64,000 bases of DNA from positions 186,001-250,000 of the forward strand of contig CP096136.1 of assembly GCA_023213215.1 (NCBI GenBank). Direction: 5' to 3'. The position numbers and the translations under genes are program-made. Origin of the DNA: Flavobacterium sp. JAD_PAG50586_2. Its GTDB lineage: Bacteria > Bacteroidota > Bacteroidia > Flavobacteriales > Flavobacteriaceae. Each line of letters begins with the position of its first letter. Within the stretch, counting starts at the first letter, position 1. This document shows, one piece after another, positions 20,430 through 29,314 of this stretch. Under the pieces are notes generated by a model that searched no databases, was not told the origin of the DNA, and saw nothing but the letters and a program-made list of their open reading frames with translations.

Positions 20430-21307
20430 TGATTTACATACATTTTATAATTAATCCAATTTCAGGTAGTGGAAAACATAACCTAAGCAGAACGGTGTTA
20501 GAAAAATATTTTTCTGAAAAAGAATTCAAAATTGTTGTAGACTATTCAAATCATAAACACCATGCCATTATGTTGGCAAATAATGCCATAGCTAAAAACC
20601 CAGATTATATAGTCGCCTGCGGTGGCGATGGTACAATAAATGAAGTGGCATCTTGTTTAGTCAATACCAAAATCAAATTAGGTATAATTCCAATTGGTTC
20701 GGGTAATGGTTTAGCTTCTAATCTTAAAATTCCTAAACTATTAGAAGATGCAACAGAAGTTATTAGAAATGGAAAAACCCAATTCATCGACATCGGAAAA
20801 GTAAACCAACACTACTTCTTTAGCAATATGGGAATTGGTATTGATGCTTTAATAATTAAAAAGTACGAAACCTACAAAAAAAGAACATTGACTGCATACA
20901 TAAAAGCCTCATTGCAAGCTAGCTTACAATACAAACCAATCAAAGCGATTCTATCATTCAATAATCAAATTATAAATAGTAATGCTTTGATGCTTTTCGT
21001 TTCCAATTCAAACGAAATGGGTTACGGAATGAGCCTAACACCAAATGCAAGTCTAATGGATGGAAAACTAGATTTTGTTCTTATTCCAAAAATTAGCTTA
21101 ATCAATCAAATCAAGCTGGGACTTCATGTGATTTCAAAAAAATCAGAAGTTTTTAAATTGGCGCAGCACAGTTTAATTGAAAACATAGCTTTCGAATTAC
21201 CAGAGAAAATATTTGTTGACATTCAGTTAGATGGCGAATACCACAACTTAAAAACCAATAAAATTGAAATTTCAGTTATTAAAAACGGACTTGAAATAGT
21301 GGCATAA
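20429..21307 (+). CDS. Diacylglycerol/lipid kinase (YegS/DgkB family)
   Basis: A 292-residue soluble kinase. Motifs are INPISGSGKHN at the N-terminus, the nucleotide-binding GGDGTINEVASCL (about 67-79) and IPIGSGNGLASNL (about 90-102), followed by the C-terminal beta-sandwich domain. It phosphorylates diacylglycerol or a related lipid to phosphatidate. It overlaps the stop codon of the LTA-synthase-like gene by one base and lies 1.6 kb upstream of eptA. Both neighbouring enzymes release diacylglycerol, so this kinase probably returns it to phospholipid synthesis. Confidence 0.88.
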   Translation: MIYIHFIINPISGSGKHNLSRTVLEKYFSEKEFKIVVDYSNHKHHAIMLANNAIAKNPDYIVACGGDGTINEVASCLVNTKIKLGIIPIGSGNGLASNLKIPKLLEDATEVIRNGKTQFIDIGKVNQHYFFSNMGIGIDALIIKKYETYKKRTLTAYIKASLQASLQYKPIKAILSFNNQIINSNALMLFVSNSNEMGYGMSLTPNASLMDGKLDFVLIPKISLINQIKLGLHVISKKSEVFKLAQHSLIENIAFELPEKIFVDIQLDGEYHNLKTNKIEISVIKNGLEIVA

Positions 21308-21351
21308 TAAGCGCAAAATAATTTAATAACAATTAAATACATTAAGTTAAA

Positions 21352-22107
21352 GTGAGAATAGTAGAAACAAAAAGTGTAAACAAAATTGCAGAAATAACAG
21401 TATTGTTTTGGGTTATGAAAATTGTAGCAACAACGCTCGGAGAAACACTCGGAGACTTTATTTCAATGACTTTAAATTTGGGTTATTTAACCGGAATAGC
21501 AATAACCGTTGTCTTTTTTATTGTGCTTCTACACAATCAACTTAAAACCAAAGAATATCAACCGCTACCGTTTTGGTTGGTTATAATAGCTACTACAACA
21601 TTAGGTACTGAAATTTCAGATTTCATTGACCGTAGCCTACACTTAGGTTATACAATAGGTAGTTTAGTATTGTTATCAGGTTTACTTTTTACACTCTATC
21701 TGTGGTATTCAAAATATAAAAATTTGAATGTTAATCCAATAACAGAAAATAAGAAAGAAATATATTTTTGGATTGCAGTTTTGTTTTCAAACAGTCTCGG
21801 AACTGCATTTGGCGATTATTTAGGAGATGTTATTGGACTGAGCTACATTCAAGGTGCTTTGATAACTGCTTCAATTATCATAGCGGTCGTTTTAATTCAC
21901 TATTACACTAAGATTAACGAAGTGTTTTTATTTTGGTTAGCTTTTGTTTTTACAAGACCATTTGGTGCAACTTTTGGAGATTTTTTAACCAAACCAATCG
22001 CTAAAGGCGGATTAGATTTAGGTACACTACAAGCATCAGTAGTTTCAATTATAATAATGTCGTTGTTGATCTATTATTCTCATAAAATAAGTTCTATACA
22101 AATTTGA
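21352..22107 (+). CDS. Polytopic membrane protein with fourfold repeat (COG4705-like)
   Basis: A 251-residue integral membrane protein with GTG start and about eight hydrophobic helices. Four repeats each contain a T-LGE/T/A-x-GD-like motif followed by a hydrophobic run: ATTLGETLGDFISMTLNLGY, TTLGTEISDFIDRSLHLGY, NSLGTAFGDYLGDVIGLSY and RPFGATFGDFLTKPIAKGG. This matches an uncharacterised membrane-anchored family found beside two-component and PAP2 genes. No enzymatic motif is visible. Its place between the lipid kinase and PAP2 phosphatase suggests an envelope role. Confidence 0.75.
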   Translation: MRIVETKSVNKIAEITVLFWVMKIVATTLGETLGDFISMTLNLGYLTGIAITVVFFIVLLHNQLKTKEYQPLPFWLVIIATTTLGTEISDFIDRSLHLGYTIGSLVLLSGLLFTLYLWYSKYKNLNVNPITENKKEIYFWIAVLFSNSLGTAFGDYLGDVIGLSYIQGALITASIIIAVVLIHYYTKINEVFLFWLAFVFTRPFGATFGDFLTKPIAKGGLDLGTLQASVVSIIIMSLLIYYSHKISSIQI

Positions 22108-22175
22108 ATTAATTTTTAATATTAAAAATCAAGCTTATGCCAAAAAATACTTTTATTAATTCTAAATTTTAAAGT

Positions 22176-22931
22176 ATGTATTCAAAAGTGTTTTTATTTT
22201 TTATGGTTGGTTCAGTAGGTTTTGCACAGCAAATAACAGATACAATAACTACCAATGAGCCAAAAGAAAACAACAAAAAGTTTAAGTTCAAACAATTAAT
22301 TATTCCAACAGTTTTAATTGGTTATGGAGTAATTGGTATTGAAAGTGATGGATTAAAATTTATAAATTCTGGAATAAAAGAAGAAGTCAACGAGAATATT
22401 GATGAAAAAATTACAATCGATGATTTTTCTCAATACCTTCCTGCAGCATCAGTTTATGGTTTAAATGCTTTAGGAATAAAGGGAAAGCATAATTTTAAAG
22501 ACAGAACAATAATATTGGGTACTTCTTATCTAATAATGTCCGCGTCAGTATTAAGTTTGAAATCGATTACAAAAGTAGAAAGACCAGATGGAAGTGGTTT
22601 CAATTCCTTTCCATCAGGACATACAGCCACAGCATTTGCAGGAGCTGAATTCCTTTGGCAAGAGTACAAAGATGTCTCGATATGGTATGGAATTTCGGGA
22701 TATATAATTGCTACAGGAACAGGAGCATTTAGAATTTATAACGACAAACATTGGCTAACCGATGTAGTTGCAGGTGCTGGAATTGGAATTTTAAGTACAA
22801 AAGTTGCCTATTGGATTAATCCATGGATTCAGGAAAAAATATTCAAATCCAAAGAAAAAAATAGCGTCTCAACTATTGCGCCTTTTTATAATGGCAAGCA
22901 AATGGGAATTGGTTTTATGAAAATATTTTAA
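22176..22931 (+). CDS. PAP2-superfamily phosphatase
   Basis: A 251-residue protein with an exported N-terminus and the three PAP2 motifs: KVERPDGSGF, FPSGHTATAFAGAEF and RIYNDKHWLTDVVAG. PAP2 enzymes hydrolyse phosphatidate, undecaprenyl pyrophosphate or lipid A phosphates on the outer face of the inner membrane. Dephosphorylated lipid A sites or recycled headgroups would fit the adjacent phosphoethanolamine transferase. The substrate cannot be told from sequence. Confidence 0.87.
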   Translation: MYSKVFLFFMVGSVGFAQQITDTITTNEPKENNKKFKFKQLIIPTVLIGYGVIGIESDGLKFINSGIKEEVNENIDEKITIDDFSQYLPAASVYGLNALGIKGKHNFKDRTIILGTSYLIMSASVLSLKSITKVERPDGSGFNSFPSGHTATAFAGAEFLWQEYKDVSIWYGISGYIIATGTGAFRIYNDKHWLTDVVAGAGIGILSTKVAYWINPWIQEKIFKSKEKNSVSTIAPFYNGKQMGIGFMKIF

Positions 22932-22946
22932 AAACAAACTGCCTAA

Positions 22947-24423
22947 ATGATTAAGTTAAAAAATCAATTGACAATAACTCACTTTGCTTTACTAATGAGT
23001 TTGCTTAATGTTTTATTGTTTCACTTCCCATTTTACGCCTTTGTCTTTAAGAATGTCGATTATAAAAGTATGAACGGCATTGTTCTTATTGCAAGTTTAA
23101 TCATGCTAATGCTGCTTGTAAATTCTCTGGTTTTTTACCTGGTTTTTTTCTGTCACGTTTTGTTGGGAAATTTTTATTGGTCTTATTCTTTATTATCAAC
23201 GCAATTGCAGTTTACTTTGTTAATACTTACAGCGTCATAATAGACGAAAGTATGATCGGAAATGTACTCAATACTAACTATCAGGAATCAAGTAGTTTTT
23301 TTCTATTAAATTAATCTTATACATAATTCTATTGGGTGTCATTCCCGGCATTTATATCATTAAGGTCAAAATTATAAATGTAAAGCTAAGGAGATTTATA
23401 ATTACTTCTTCACTTGCCCTTTTATTTATTCTAACCTTAGTTTTTGCTAATGGGAGCAACTGGTTATGGATCGATAAAAATTCAAAAACATTAGGTGGGC
23501 TTGCAATGCCTTGGTCTTATACGGTAAATATTTCTCTTTTTTATATACATAAACATAAAGCAAATGAAAAAGAAATTTTATTACCAAATGCTACGATAAA
23601 AGATAACAGCAAATCGGTCGTAGTCTTAGTAATCGGAGAGTCAGCAAGGAGCGAAAATTTTTCTTTATATGGATATAAAAAAAACACAAATCCACTGCTT
23701 TCCAAAACAACTAACTTATTTCATTTTAAGGCTACATCCTGTGCTACTTATACCACCGCAGGTGTAAAATGCATTTTAGAACACACTGATACGGACAAAT
23801 TATATGAGATCTTACCGAATTATTTATACAGAAATAATGTAGAGGTTATTTGGCGAACCACTAATTGGGGCGAACCGCCTGTCCATATAAAAAATTATCA
23901 ATCCAGGGATGATTTAACACCAAACTGTAAAGGAGAAGGATGTAATTACGATGAAATTCTTTTGAGCGGACTAAAAGAACAAATAGTAGCTAGTACAAAA
24001 AATAAAATATTGATAGTATTGCACACAAGTACAAGTCATGGACCTACATATAGCAAGAAATATCCACCTCAATTTGAGTCTTTTAAACCCGTTTGCAATA
24101 GTGTTGAATTAGGAAACTGTTCTCAAACGGAACTAATCAATGCTTATGACAATACTATTGTCTATACCGATTATATTTTATCCGAATTGATTAAAAATTT
24201 AAAGCAGCTGCAGGATTATAATAGCGCTATGATTTTTGTTTCAGATCATGGAGAATCTTTAGGTGAAAATAATCTATACATGCATGGTTTACCCATAAGT
24301 ATTGCACCGAAAGAGCAATATGATATTCCTTTTATTGTTTGGGTATCTGACGGTTCCAAACAACTCAAACCTTATAAAACGCTAACTCAGAACTATGTGT
24401 TTCATAGTGTTCTAAATTTTTAA
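22947..24423 (+). pseudogene. eptA: EptA/MCR-type phosphoethanolamine transferase, frame-broken twice as read
   Basis: Frame 22947-23240 encodes the N-terminal membrane helices (MIKLKNQLTITHFALLMSLL). Coding continues in a second frame (LSRFVGKFLLVLFFIINAIA, then ESMIGNVLN) and a third one from about 23300 to 24423. Adding one T at each of the T7 tracts near 23143-23149 and 23296-23302 yields one 492-residue protein. The catalytic domain has VIGESARSENFSLYGY, the presumed nucleophile Thr in ATSCATYTTAG, and SDHGESLGENNLYMHG. EptA moves phosphoethanolamine from PE to lipid A, lowering surface charge and raising polymyxin resistance. Both breaks are in long T tracts, so sequence error is likely. 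Confidence 0.87.
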
Positions 24424-24712
24424 GCATACAAAGTCCTATTTATAATGAAGAAATGAACATTTTTAAATAATTATATTCCATTTTAATTTGTGTATCTGAA
24501 ACAGAAAAACAGGCAGTATTATAAGGTTTGATTATTATTTACTACTTTCGCTATTAACTACGGCAAATAAGTACCTCCCTGCATAATTCATCTCTTCGGA
24601 TGATTATTCACCGAAACTCAAAACCTCAAGGAAATTAACTAATTTCATAACGATAAAAACAGGCATTTTTGAAGAATTCATGGCCCGTTATTTTGATTAA
24701 TAGTTTGGCTTT

Positions 24713-25966
24713 ATGACTAAAAAAGGTGGAGATAGTAATCGCGAATCAAGTGCCAACATGGAAGAAATGGTTTTTCATGAAATTGCAAAACCGAAAGCAG
24801 TTGCGCGGAGCATAGGTGAAAAACAACCTGAGGGTCAAAGCAATGAAAAAGAAAAACAGGCAGCCGAATTAATTGCTACTAATAGGGAACTTAATTTCCA
24901 AATTAAGGAAAAAGAAAAACTTGCGACCGCTCTACTGCTTGCAAATCAAAAATTACTTTACCAAAACGCAGAAAACGAAAAGCGCGCTGCAGAACTTATC
25001 GTTGCAAATAAAGAACTTATTTTTCAAAATGAGGAAAAAGAAAAGCGTGCTGCAGAACTTATTATTGCCAATAAGGAATTAGCTTTTCAAAACAGTGAAA
25101 AAGAAAAGCGTGCCGCCGAACTCATTATTGCCAATAAGAAACTTGCTAAGGAGAACATTCGTAAAGCAAAATTGAACACTGAAAAAGTGAAGCGCGCAGC
25201 AGAATTAATTATAACTAATAGGGAACTTGCGTATCAGGAAAACAGAGGTACAGAACTCACGCTTGCCAACGACGAACTCAAGAAAGCTCAGGAAGAATTA
25301 GGTGCATTTTCCTATTCTGTCTCACATGATTTACGCGCGCCAATTCGGGCAATAAACGGATATACGCAAATTTTAATGGAAGATTATGCTGATGCTATCG
25401 ATGAAGGAGGTAAAAAGGTTCTAGAAGCCGTTATCTACAATTCAAAAAAAATGGGTATGTTGATTGACGATCTCCTTGCTTTTAGTAAACTTGGACGGAA
25501 GCAGGTTACTTCGACCGAAATTAACATGAATGCGCTTGTCAAAAATGTTATAGAAGATATAGTTGTTGAGGAAGGCGGTACAATCCCGCAATTTGAAGTA
25601 GCCGATCTCTTGCCAGCCAGTGGCGACCAATCACTAATTAAGCAAGTATGGATAAATTTAATATCCAATGCGATTAAATATTCGAAATACAAACCTGAAA
25701 CAAGAATCAAAATTAATGCAACCGCCGAAAACGGTAGCGTCGTGTATTGTGTACAAGATTGGGGTGCTGGTTTTGATATGGAATATTATGATAAACTGTT
25801 TGGTGTATTTCAGCGTTTGCATTCACAAGAAGAATTTGACGGTACCGGAATCGGGCTTGCCATTGTACAAAAAATAATAGACCGCCATTACGGCAAAGTC
25901 TGGGCTGAATCTATATTAGATGTAGGGTCAAGCTTTCGCTTTAGTCTTCCTTATGCTAACCCTTAA
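24713..25966 (+). CDS. Histidine kinase with tandem 22-residue coiled-coil repeats
   Basis: A 417-residue soluble kinase with no membrane segment. Residues about 40-185 are six near-identical repeats of the form EKEKRAAELIIANKELAFQN, a predicted long coiled coil. Then follow the H-box FSYSVSHDLRAPIRAINGYT, an N-box LISNAIKYSK and a G-box DGTGIGLAIVQKI. This is the C-terminal half of phytochrome-like kinases without PAS/GAF sensor. A single-domain receiver follows 11 bp later. The 290-bp gap upstream (24424-24712) holds no gene I can see. Confidence 0.88.
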   Translation: MTKKGGDSNRESSANMEEMVFHEIAKPKAVARSIGEKQPEGQSNEKEKQAAELIATNRELNFQIKEKEKLATALLLANQKLLYQNAENEKRAAELIVANKELIFQNEEKEKRAAELIIANKELAFQNSEKEKRAAELIIANKKLAKENIRKAKLNTEKVKRAAELIITNRELAYQENRGTELTLANDELKKAQEELGAFSYSVSHDLRAPIRAINGYTQILMEDYADAIDEGGKKVLEAVIYNSKKMGMLIDDLLAFSKLGRKQVTSTEINMNALVKNVIEDIVVEEGGTIPQFEVADLLPASGDQSLIKQVWINLISNAIKYSKYKPETRIKINATAENGSVVYCVQDWGAGFDMEYYDKLFGVFQRLHSQEEFDGTGIGLAIVQKIIDRHYGKVWAESILDVGSSFRFSLPYANP

Positions 25967-25976
25967 ATAAATAAAA

Positions 25977-26417
25977 ATGAATTACGACAATATTGAAATT
26001 TTGTTCGCAGAAGATAGTCCAGATGACGCCATCCTGACGATTCGAGCATTAACCAAGAGCGGTTTTACCAATAAGCTTTTACATGTGAAAGATGGTGCCG
26101 AGGCGCTTGACTTTATGTATTGCAGAGGAATATATTCAGAAAGGAACCCGAAGTCCCATCCTAAATTATTGCTTTTAGACTTGAAAATGCCAAAGGTATC
26201 AGGCATGCAGGTGCTGGAAAAAGTAAAAGGCGATCCTGATTTAAAATCAATTCCAGTAGTTATTCTGACTTCTTCGCAGGAAGATCCGGATATCGCAAAA
26301 TGTTATGACCTTGGCGCAAACAGTTATATCGTTAAGCCAGTGGACAGTGATAAATTTTTCCATGCGATAAAGGAAATGGGGATGTATTGGATGATATTGA
26401 GTCAACCGTCTACCTAA
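25977..26417 (+). CDS. Single-domain response regulator (Rcp1/CheY-like)
   Basis: A 146-residue receiver domain with acidic pair FAEDSPDD, phospho-acceptor in LLLDLKMPKVSG and Lys in SYIVKPVD. The insertion MYCRGIYSERNPKSHPK is typical of the cyanobacterial Rcp1-type receivers that partner phytochrome-like kinases. It sits 11 bp after the coiled-coil kinase, its probable phosphodonor. It has no output domain. Confidence 0.9.
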   Translation: MNYDNIEILFAEDSPDDAILTIRALTKSGFTNKLLHVKDGAEALDFMYCRGIYSERNPKSHPKLLLLDLKMPKVSGMQVLEKVKGDPDLKSIPVVILTSSQEDPDIAKCYDLGANSYIVKPVDSDKFFHAIKEMGMYWMILSQPST

Positions 26418-26472
26418 ACAACACACATAAAGCAGACAAAAATAGCTACGCTGAATCCAACTTAAGGTTTTT

Positions 26473-27717
26473 ATGCAAAAAACAATTAAAATTCTATTAC
26501 TTGAGGATAACCCGTCAGATGCCGATTTATTAGTACGGCAATTGGCCAAATCAGGCCTTTTATTTTCAATTGAAGTAGTAGAAACACGCGAAAAGTTTGT
26601 AGAATTGCTCAAATCCTTTTGCCCCGATCTAATACTATCAGATTATTCGTTGCCTTCATTTAATGCCCTTTCCGCATTTAATATCGTAAAGGAAACAGGG
26701 AATCCAATACCCTTTATAATAATTTCCGGTACCATAGGCGAAGAGAATGCTGTAAATTTGATAAAAGATGGAGTGACGGATTTTGCTTCCAAAAATAACC
26801 TTTCGGCACTTCCTCAAAAAGTAAACCGTGCAATAAAGGAAGTCGCAGAAATACAGGAGAAGAAGGAAATCCTCGAAAAATTGAAAAGTCAGACTACAAG
26901 TCTGCTCATTGCAAACGAAGAATTGATTTTCCAGAATGAAGAGAAGGAAAAACGCGCAGTTGAATTACTAAATGCCAACAAGGAATTGCTTGCCTTTAAT
27001 TATATCTCAAGTCACGACTTACAGGAGCCACTGCGTAAAATCCAGACCTTTATATCCATTATGATGGCAGATGAAAAGGAAAATCTAACATCAAACGGCG
27101 TAAAAAATCTAGACCGGATTCAATCATCAGCAACGAGAATGCGGCGTCTTATTGATGATCTGCTTGCTTTCTCGCGGATTAGTACAGTAGACCGGGAATA
27201 CGAATTTACCGATTTGCATCCTATTTTAGAAGATATAAAATCAGAGATGAAAGATGTAATTATTGAAAAGAACGCAACTATTTCAGCACTTGGGCTTTTG
27301 CCTGCTAATATTGTGGTGTCCCAATTTCGTCAACTGATCTATAATCTTATAAGCAATGCCTTGAAGTTTTCATTTCCAGGCAGGATACCGCTAATTACAA
27401 TCGAAACCCACATCATTAAGCGAAGCGACACCGAAATAAGAGAACTAAAATTACTACCGCAAAACTGCGACTATTGGAATATTAATTTTAGTGATAACGG
27501 TATTGGCTTTGAAGCACAATTTAATGAGCGTGTTTTTGTAATGTTTGAAAGATTGCTTCCTAATGAAAATTATTCCGGTACAGGAATGGGCTTAGCCATT
27601 GTAAAAAAAATCGTAGAGAACCATAATGGTATAATCCGGGCTAAAGGTGAATTAAATAAAGGTACGACTTTTGAGATTTATATCCCTGTTGTCGCCACTC
27701 CTTCCCAACGCTCCTAA
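26473..27717 (+). CDS. Hybrid receiver-histidine kinase
   Basis: A 414-residue protein with an N-terminal receiver (LLLEDNPSDADLL, phospho-acceptor DLILSDYSLPSF, and FASKNN where the usual KP Lys motif is weak). A single coiled-coil repeat like that of the upstream kinase follows (LIFQNEEKEKRAVELLNANK), then H-box NYISSHDLQEPLRKIQTF, N-box LISNALKFS and G-box GTGMGLAIVKKIV. The last residues (VVATPSQRS) are encoded inside dispersed repeat copy 2, so the original C-terminus may have been replaced. It probably exchanges phosphate with the preceding receiver/kinase pair. Confidence 0.88.
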   Translation: MQKTIKILLLEDNPSDADLLVRQLAKSGLLFSIEVVETREKFVELLKSFCPDLILSDYSLPSFNALSAFNIVKETGNPIPFIIISGTIGEENAVNLIKDGVTDFASKNNLSALPQKVNRAIKEVAEIQEKKEILEKLKSQTTSLLIANEELIFQNEEKEKRAVELLNANKELLAFNYISSHDLQEPLRKIQTFISIMMADEKENLTSNGVKNLDRIQSSATRMRRLIDDLLAFSRISTVDREYEFTDLHPILEDIKSEMKDVIIEKNATISALGLLPANIVVSQFRQLIYNLISNALKFSFPGRIPLITIETHIIKRSDTEIRELKLLPQNCDYWNINFSDNGIGFEAQFNERVFVMFERLLPNENYSGTGMGLAIVKKIVENHNGIIRAKGELNKGTTFEIYIPVVATPSQRS

Positions 27718-27815
27718 AAAAATTACCGTCACAATTATTGTAACAATAATGCGTACACTGCGTGACTTGCGCCGGTAATTTTTTCTCCCAAGCTTCTTTA
27801 CATAATGTGGCATTA
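27693..27815. repeat. Dispersed repeat, copy 2
   Basis: This is the direct counterpart of 13191-13371: an 81-bp block (27693-27773) plus a 39-bp block (27777-27815), with the 58-nt middle segment missing. It overlaps the stop codon of the hybrid kinase and runs into a 53-nt palindrome at 27797-27849. Together the two copies bracket the two-component and envelope-lipid gene segment. Confidence 0.85.
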
Positions 27816-27849
27816 TAGTGCTGGCGCAGCTATAATAACATTATGTAAA
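27797..27849. repeat. 53-nt extended imperfect palindrome
   Basis: The outer arms TTTACATAATG and CATTATGTAAA are perfect complements. The inner arms ATTATAGTGC and GCAGCTATAAT pair with one bulge, leaving a TGGC loop. The structure has no T-run and is not next to a gene end on either strand, so it is more like a folded recombination or transposon-end hairpin than a terminator. Confidence 0.7.
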
Positions 27850-28300
27850 AAAGCCGCACACCCAACGCGCATTGGTTTTATGAGTGCCATTCCAATTTCC
27901 AAACAAATACCTTTAATGAGTTCCACTCTTGCTTTTCTAAGGGAAAATTTGGCACCCATAAAACCAAAAAAGCCAGCAAGAGTATTACTGTTTTATTTGC
28001 CAGGAACTCCACTTAAATTGCTTAGCGGCTAGCAGATCACTTCATTCAAAAAAATGCTGCAAAAGCTTCAAATCTTCTTATTATATCAGCACTTGCATCT
28101 GCTATCCACAAAAGCAATCACAACACCCCAAGTAGCAAATAAAAAGTAATACACTTGCCCGCACTGCTGCCCCGTCGCACTCGGTAGTAGCATTTGTTGT
28201 TTTTTGAAGATGCTTCCCAATTTCATCAGCACAATCTAGTAAGTTGAAACCTCTCCAGTTCTAAGGCATTTTGGCATCCTCAAAAAATCAACCCTAAGAA

Positions 28301-28382
28301 AGAGTATAAAGGTTTTTGGGTCTGATAAAAAGTCGTTCAGCAGCCATTGCAATTTTATCAGCCCCAAAAACTTTATACACTT
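28301..28382. repeat. Long inverted repeat, about 28-bp arms
   Basis: The left arm (28301-28330, containing AGTATAAAGGTTTTTGGG and CTGATAAAA) pairs with the right arm (28353-28382, containing TTTTATCAG and CCAAAAACTTTATACACT) with few mismatches around a 22-nt loop. I see no gene from 27850 to 28696, only three inverted-repeat structures, of which this is the strongest. The position just upstream of integrative-element genes makes an origin of transfer, transcription barrier or recombination site possible. Confidence 0.75.
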
Positions 28383-28456
28383 TCCGAAGACGACCGGATA
28401 TCTTATCAAAATAAAAAAGAGATAAAAAAGACTGCAAAACTAAGTTCCGGGTATTC

Positions 28457-28595
28457 AAAAAAGCAAGTTCAAGCCCTTCGGGTTTCAGATAAAATCTCCA
28501 CCCTTAAATTTCCAAAACATCTTCTGTAATTAGTTCCACACATGCATTTCAAATCTCGTATCGGGTAGTATTTTATCTGAAAAACTTGCTTTTTT
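28457..28595. repeat. Second long inverted repeat with interrupted left arm
   Basis: The right arm is continuous (ATTTTATCTGAAA then AACTTGCTTTTTT, 28570-28595). The matching left arm is split into AAAAAAGCAAGTT (28457-28469) and TTTCAGATAAAAT (28483-28495) by a 13-nt insert that itself forms a small GCCC-TTC-GGG hairpin. Arms of 26 bp in all, 74-nt loop. It lies about 100 bp upstream of the first element gene. Confidence 0.7.
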
Positions 28596-28696
28596 AAAAC
28601 CCTCCACTTCAACCGACGGCTTTCTTTTTTCTCTTTTTTCTTTTGAAAAATTATGTGTGCGAAGCGAAGCGAGGCACCTCACGTTAAATCGAAGCC

Positions 28697-29116
28697 ATGA
28701 AGAACTACATCATCAAAACCCACAAAAAAGGAATCTGCTATATCAAACCGCATTTGTTTATTCTGAACAAAGGGATGAACAGCGGAAAGCCTCAAAAGGA
28801 GCCATTTACCAACAGTTTTGTTGTCATTTTCGAAAATGAACAGGATTGCGAAAATATCTATTGGATAACCTACAGCCTTTGGCAATCCAAATTTTGGCAC
28901 CGCAATTTGGTAGGCTCCGTAATTCCATTTCTGCGAATCCACGATTTTATAAAAGAGTTTTCAAGTAAAGCCGACGAAATGTTAGCCGATTTCGAGCAAC
29001 ATCAAAAAGATGTGAAAGCCTTGCAGTTACTCGAACAACAGGCAAACAATTTTCAACAAAATATCAATCTCATTAATGACATGCGCAGGGTTATTCTGCA
29101 CCGCTATATCAAGTAA
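28697..29116 (+). CDS. Integrative-element hypothetical protein (DUF6943-like)
   Basis: A 139-residue protein beginning MKNYIIKTHKKGICYIKPHL, with aromatic-rich middle (YWITYSLWQSKFWHRNLVGS) and a helical C-terminus (KADEMLADFEQHQKDVKALQ). It looks like a family I know from Bacteroidota conjugative elements next to PcfK/PcfJ, but no function is known. There is no signal peptide or membrane helix. An overlapping frame (28657-28839) is a shadow. Confidence 0.7.
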   Translation: MKNYIIKTHKKGICYIKPHLFILNKGMNSGKPQKEPFTNSFVVIFENEQDCENIYWITYSLWQSKFWHRNLVGSVIPFLRIHDFIKEFSSKADEMLADFEQHQKDVKALQLLEQQANNFQQNINLINDMRRVILHRYIK

Positions 29117-29137
29117 TTAATCTAAACGCCAAATATT

Positions 29138-29314
29138 ATGACACTATTTATTCTCTACCAAACAGACCAATGGAAAAGCAAAGCATCACGAGTATTTTTC
29201 GGTGTTTTCGACAGCCGTATCAAAGCAACAGACTGCGCAAAATACCACGATTTGTACTCCCATAATTCAAAAGTTGTAATTGAAGAAGTAACCTTAAATC
29301 AATGTCAATGTTAG
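29138..29314 (+). CDS. Small hypothetical protein of the PcfK/PcfJ cluster
   Basis: A 58-residue ORF (start MTLFILYQTDQWKSKASRVF, end EEVTLNQCQC) between the DUF6943-like gene and the PcfK gene. It overlaps the PcfK start by 13 bp, as expected for translational coupling. The middle (FFGVFDSRIKATDCAKYHDL) resembles short element proteins seen beside PcfK in Bacteroidota. Function unknown. Confidence 0.6.
   Translation: MTLFILYQTDQWKSKASRVFFGVFDSRIKATDCAKYHDLYSHNSKVVIEEVTLNQCQC

Noticed and set aside
27805..28032. 75-residue ORF within the repeat-rich gap
   Set aside because: It begins inside a palindrome, has no recognisable features and no coding-type composition; better explained as chance.
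28657..28839. 60-residue ORF upstream of and overlapping the DUF6943-like gene
   Set aside because: It is a shadow frame of the clearly coding 28697-29116 gene.
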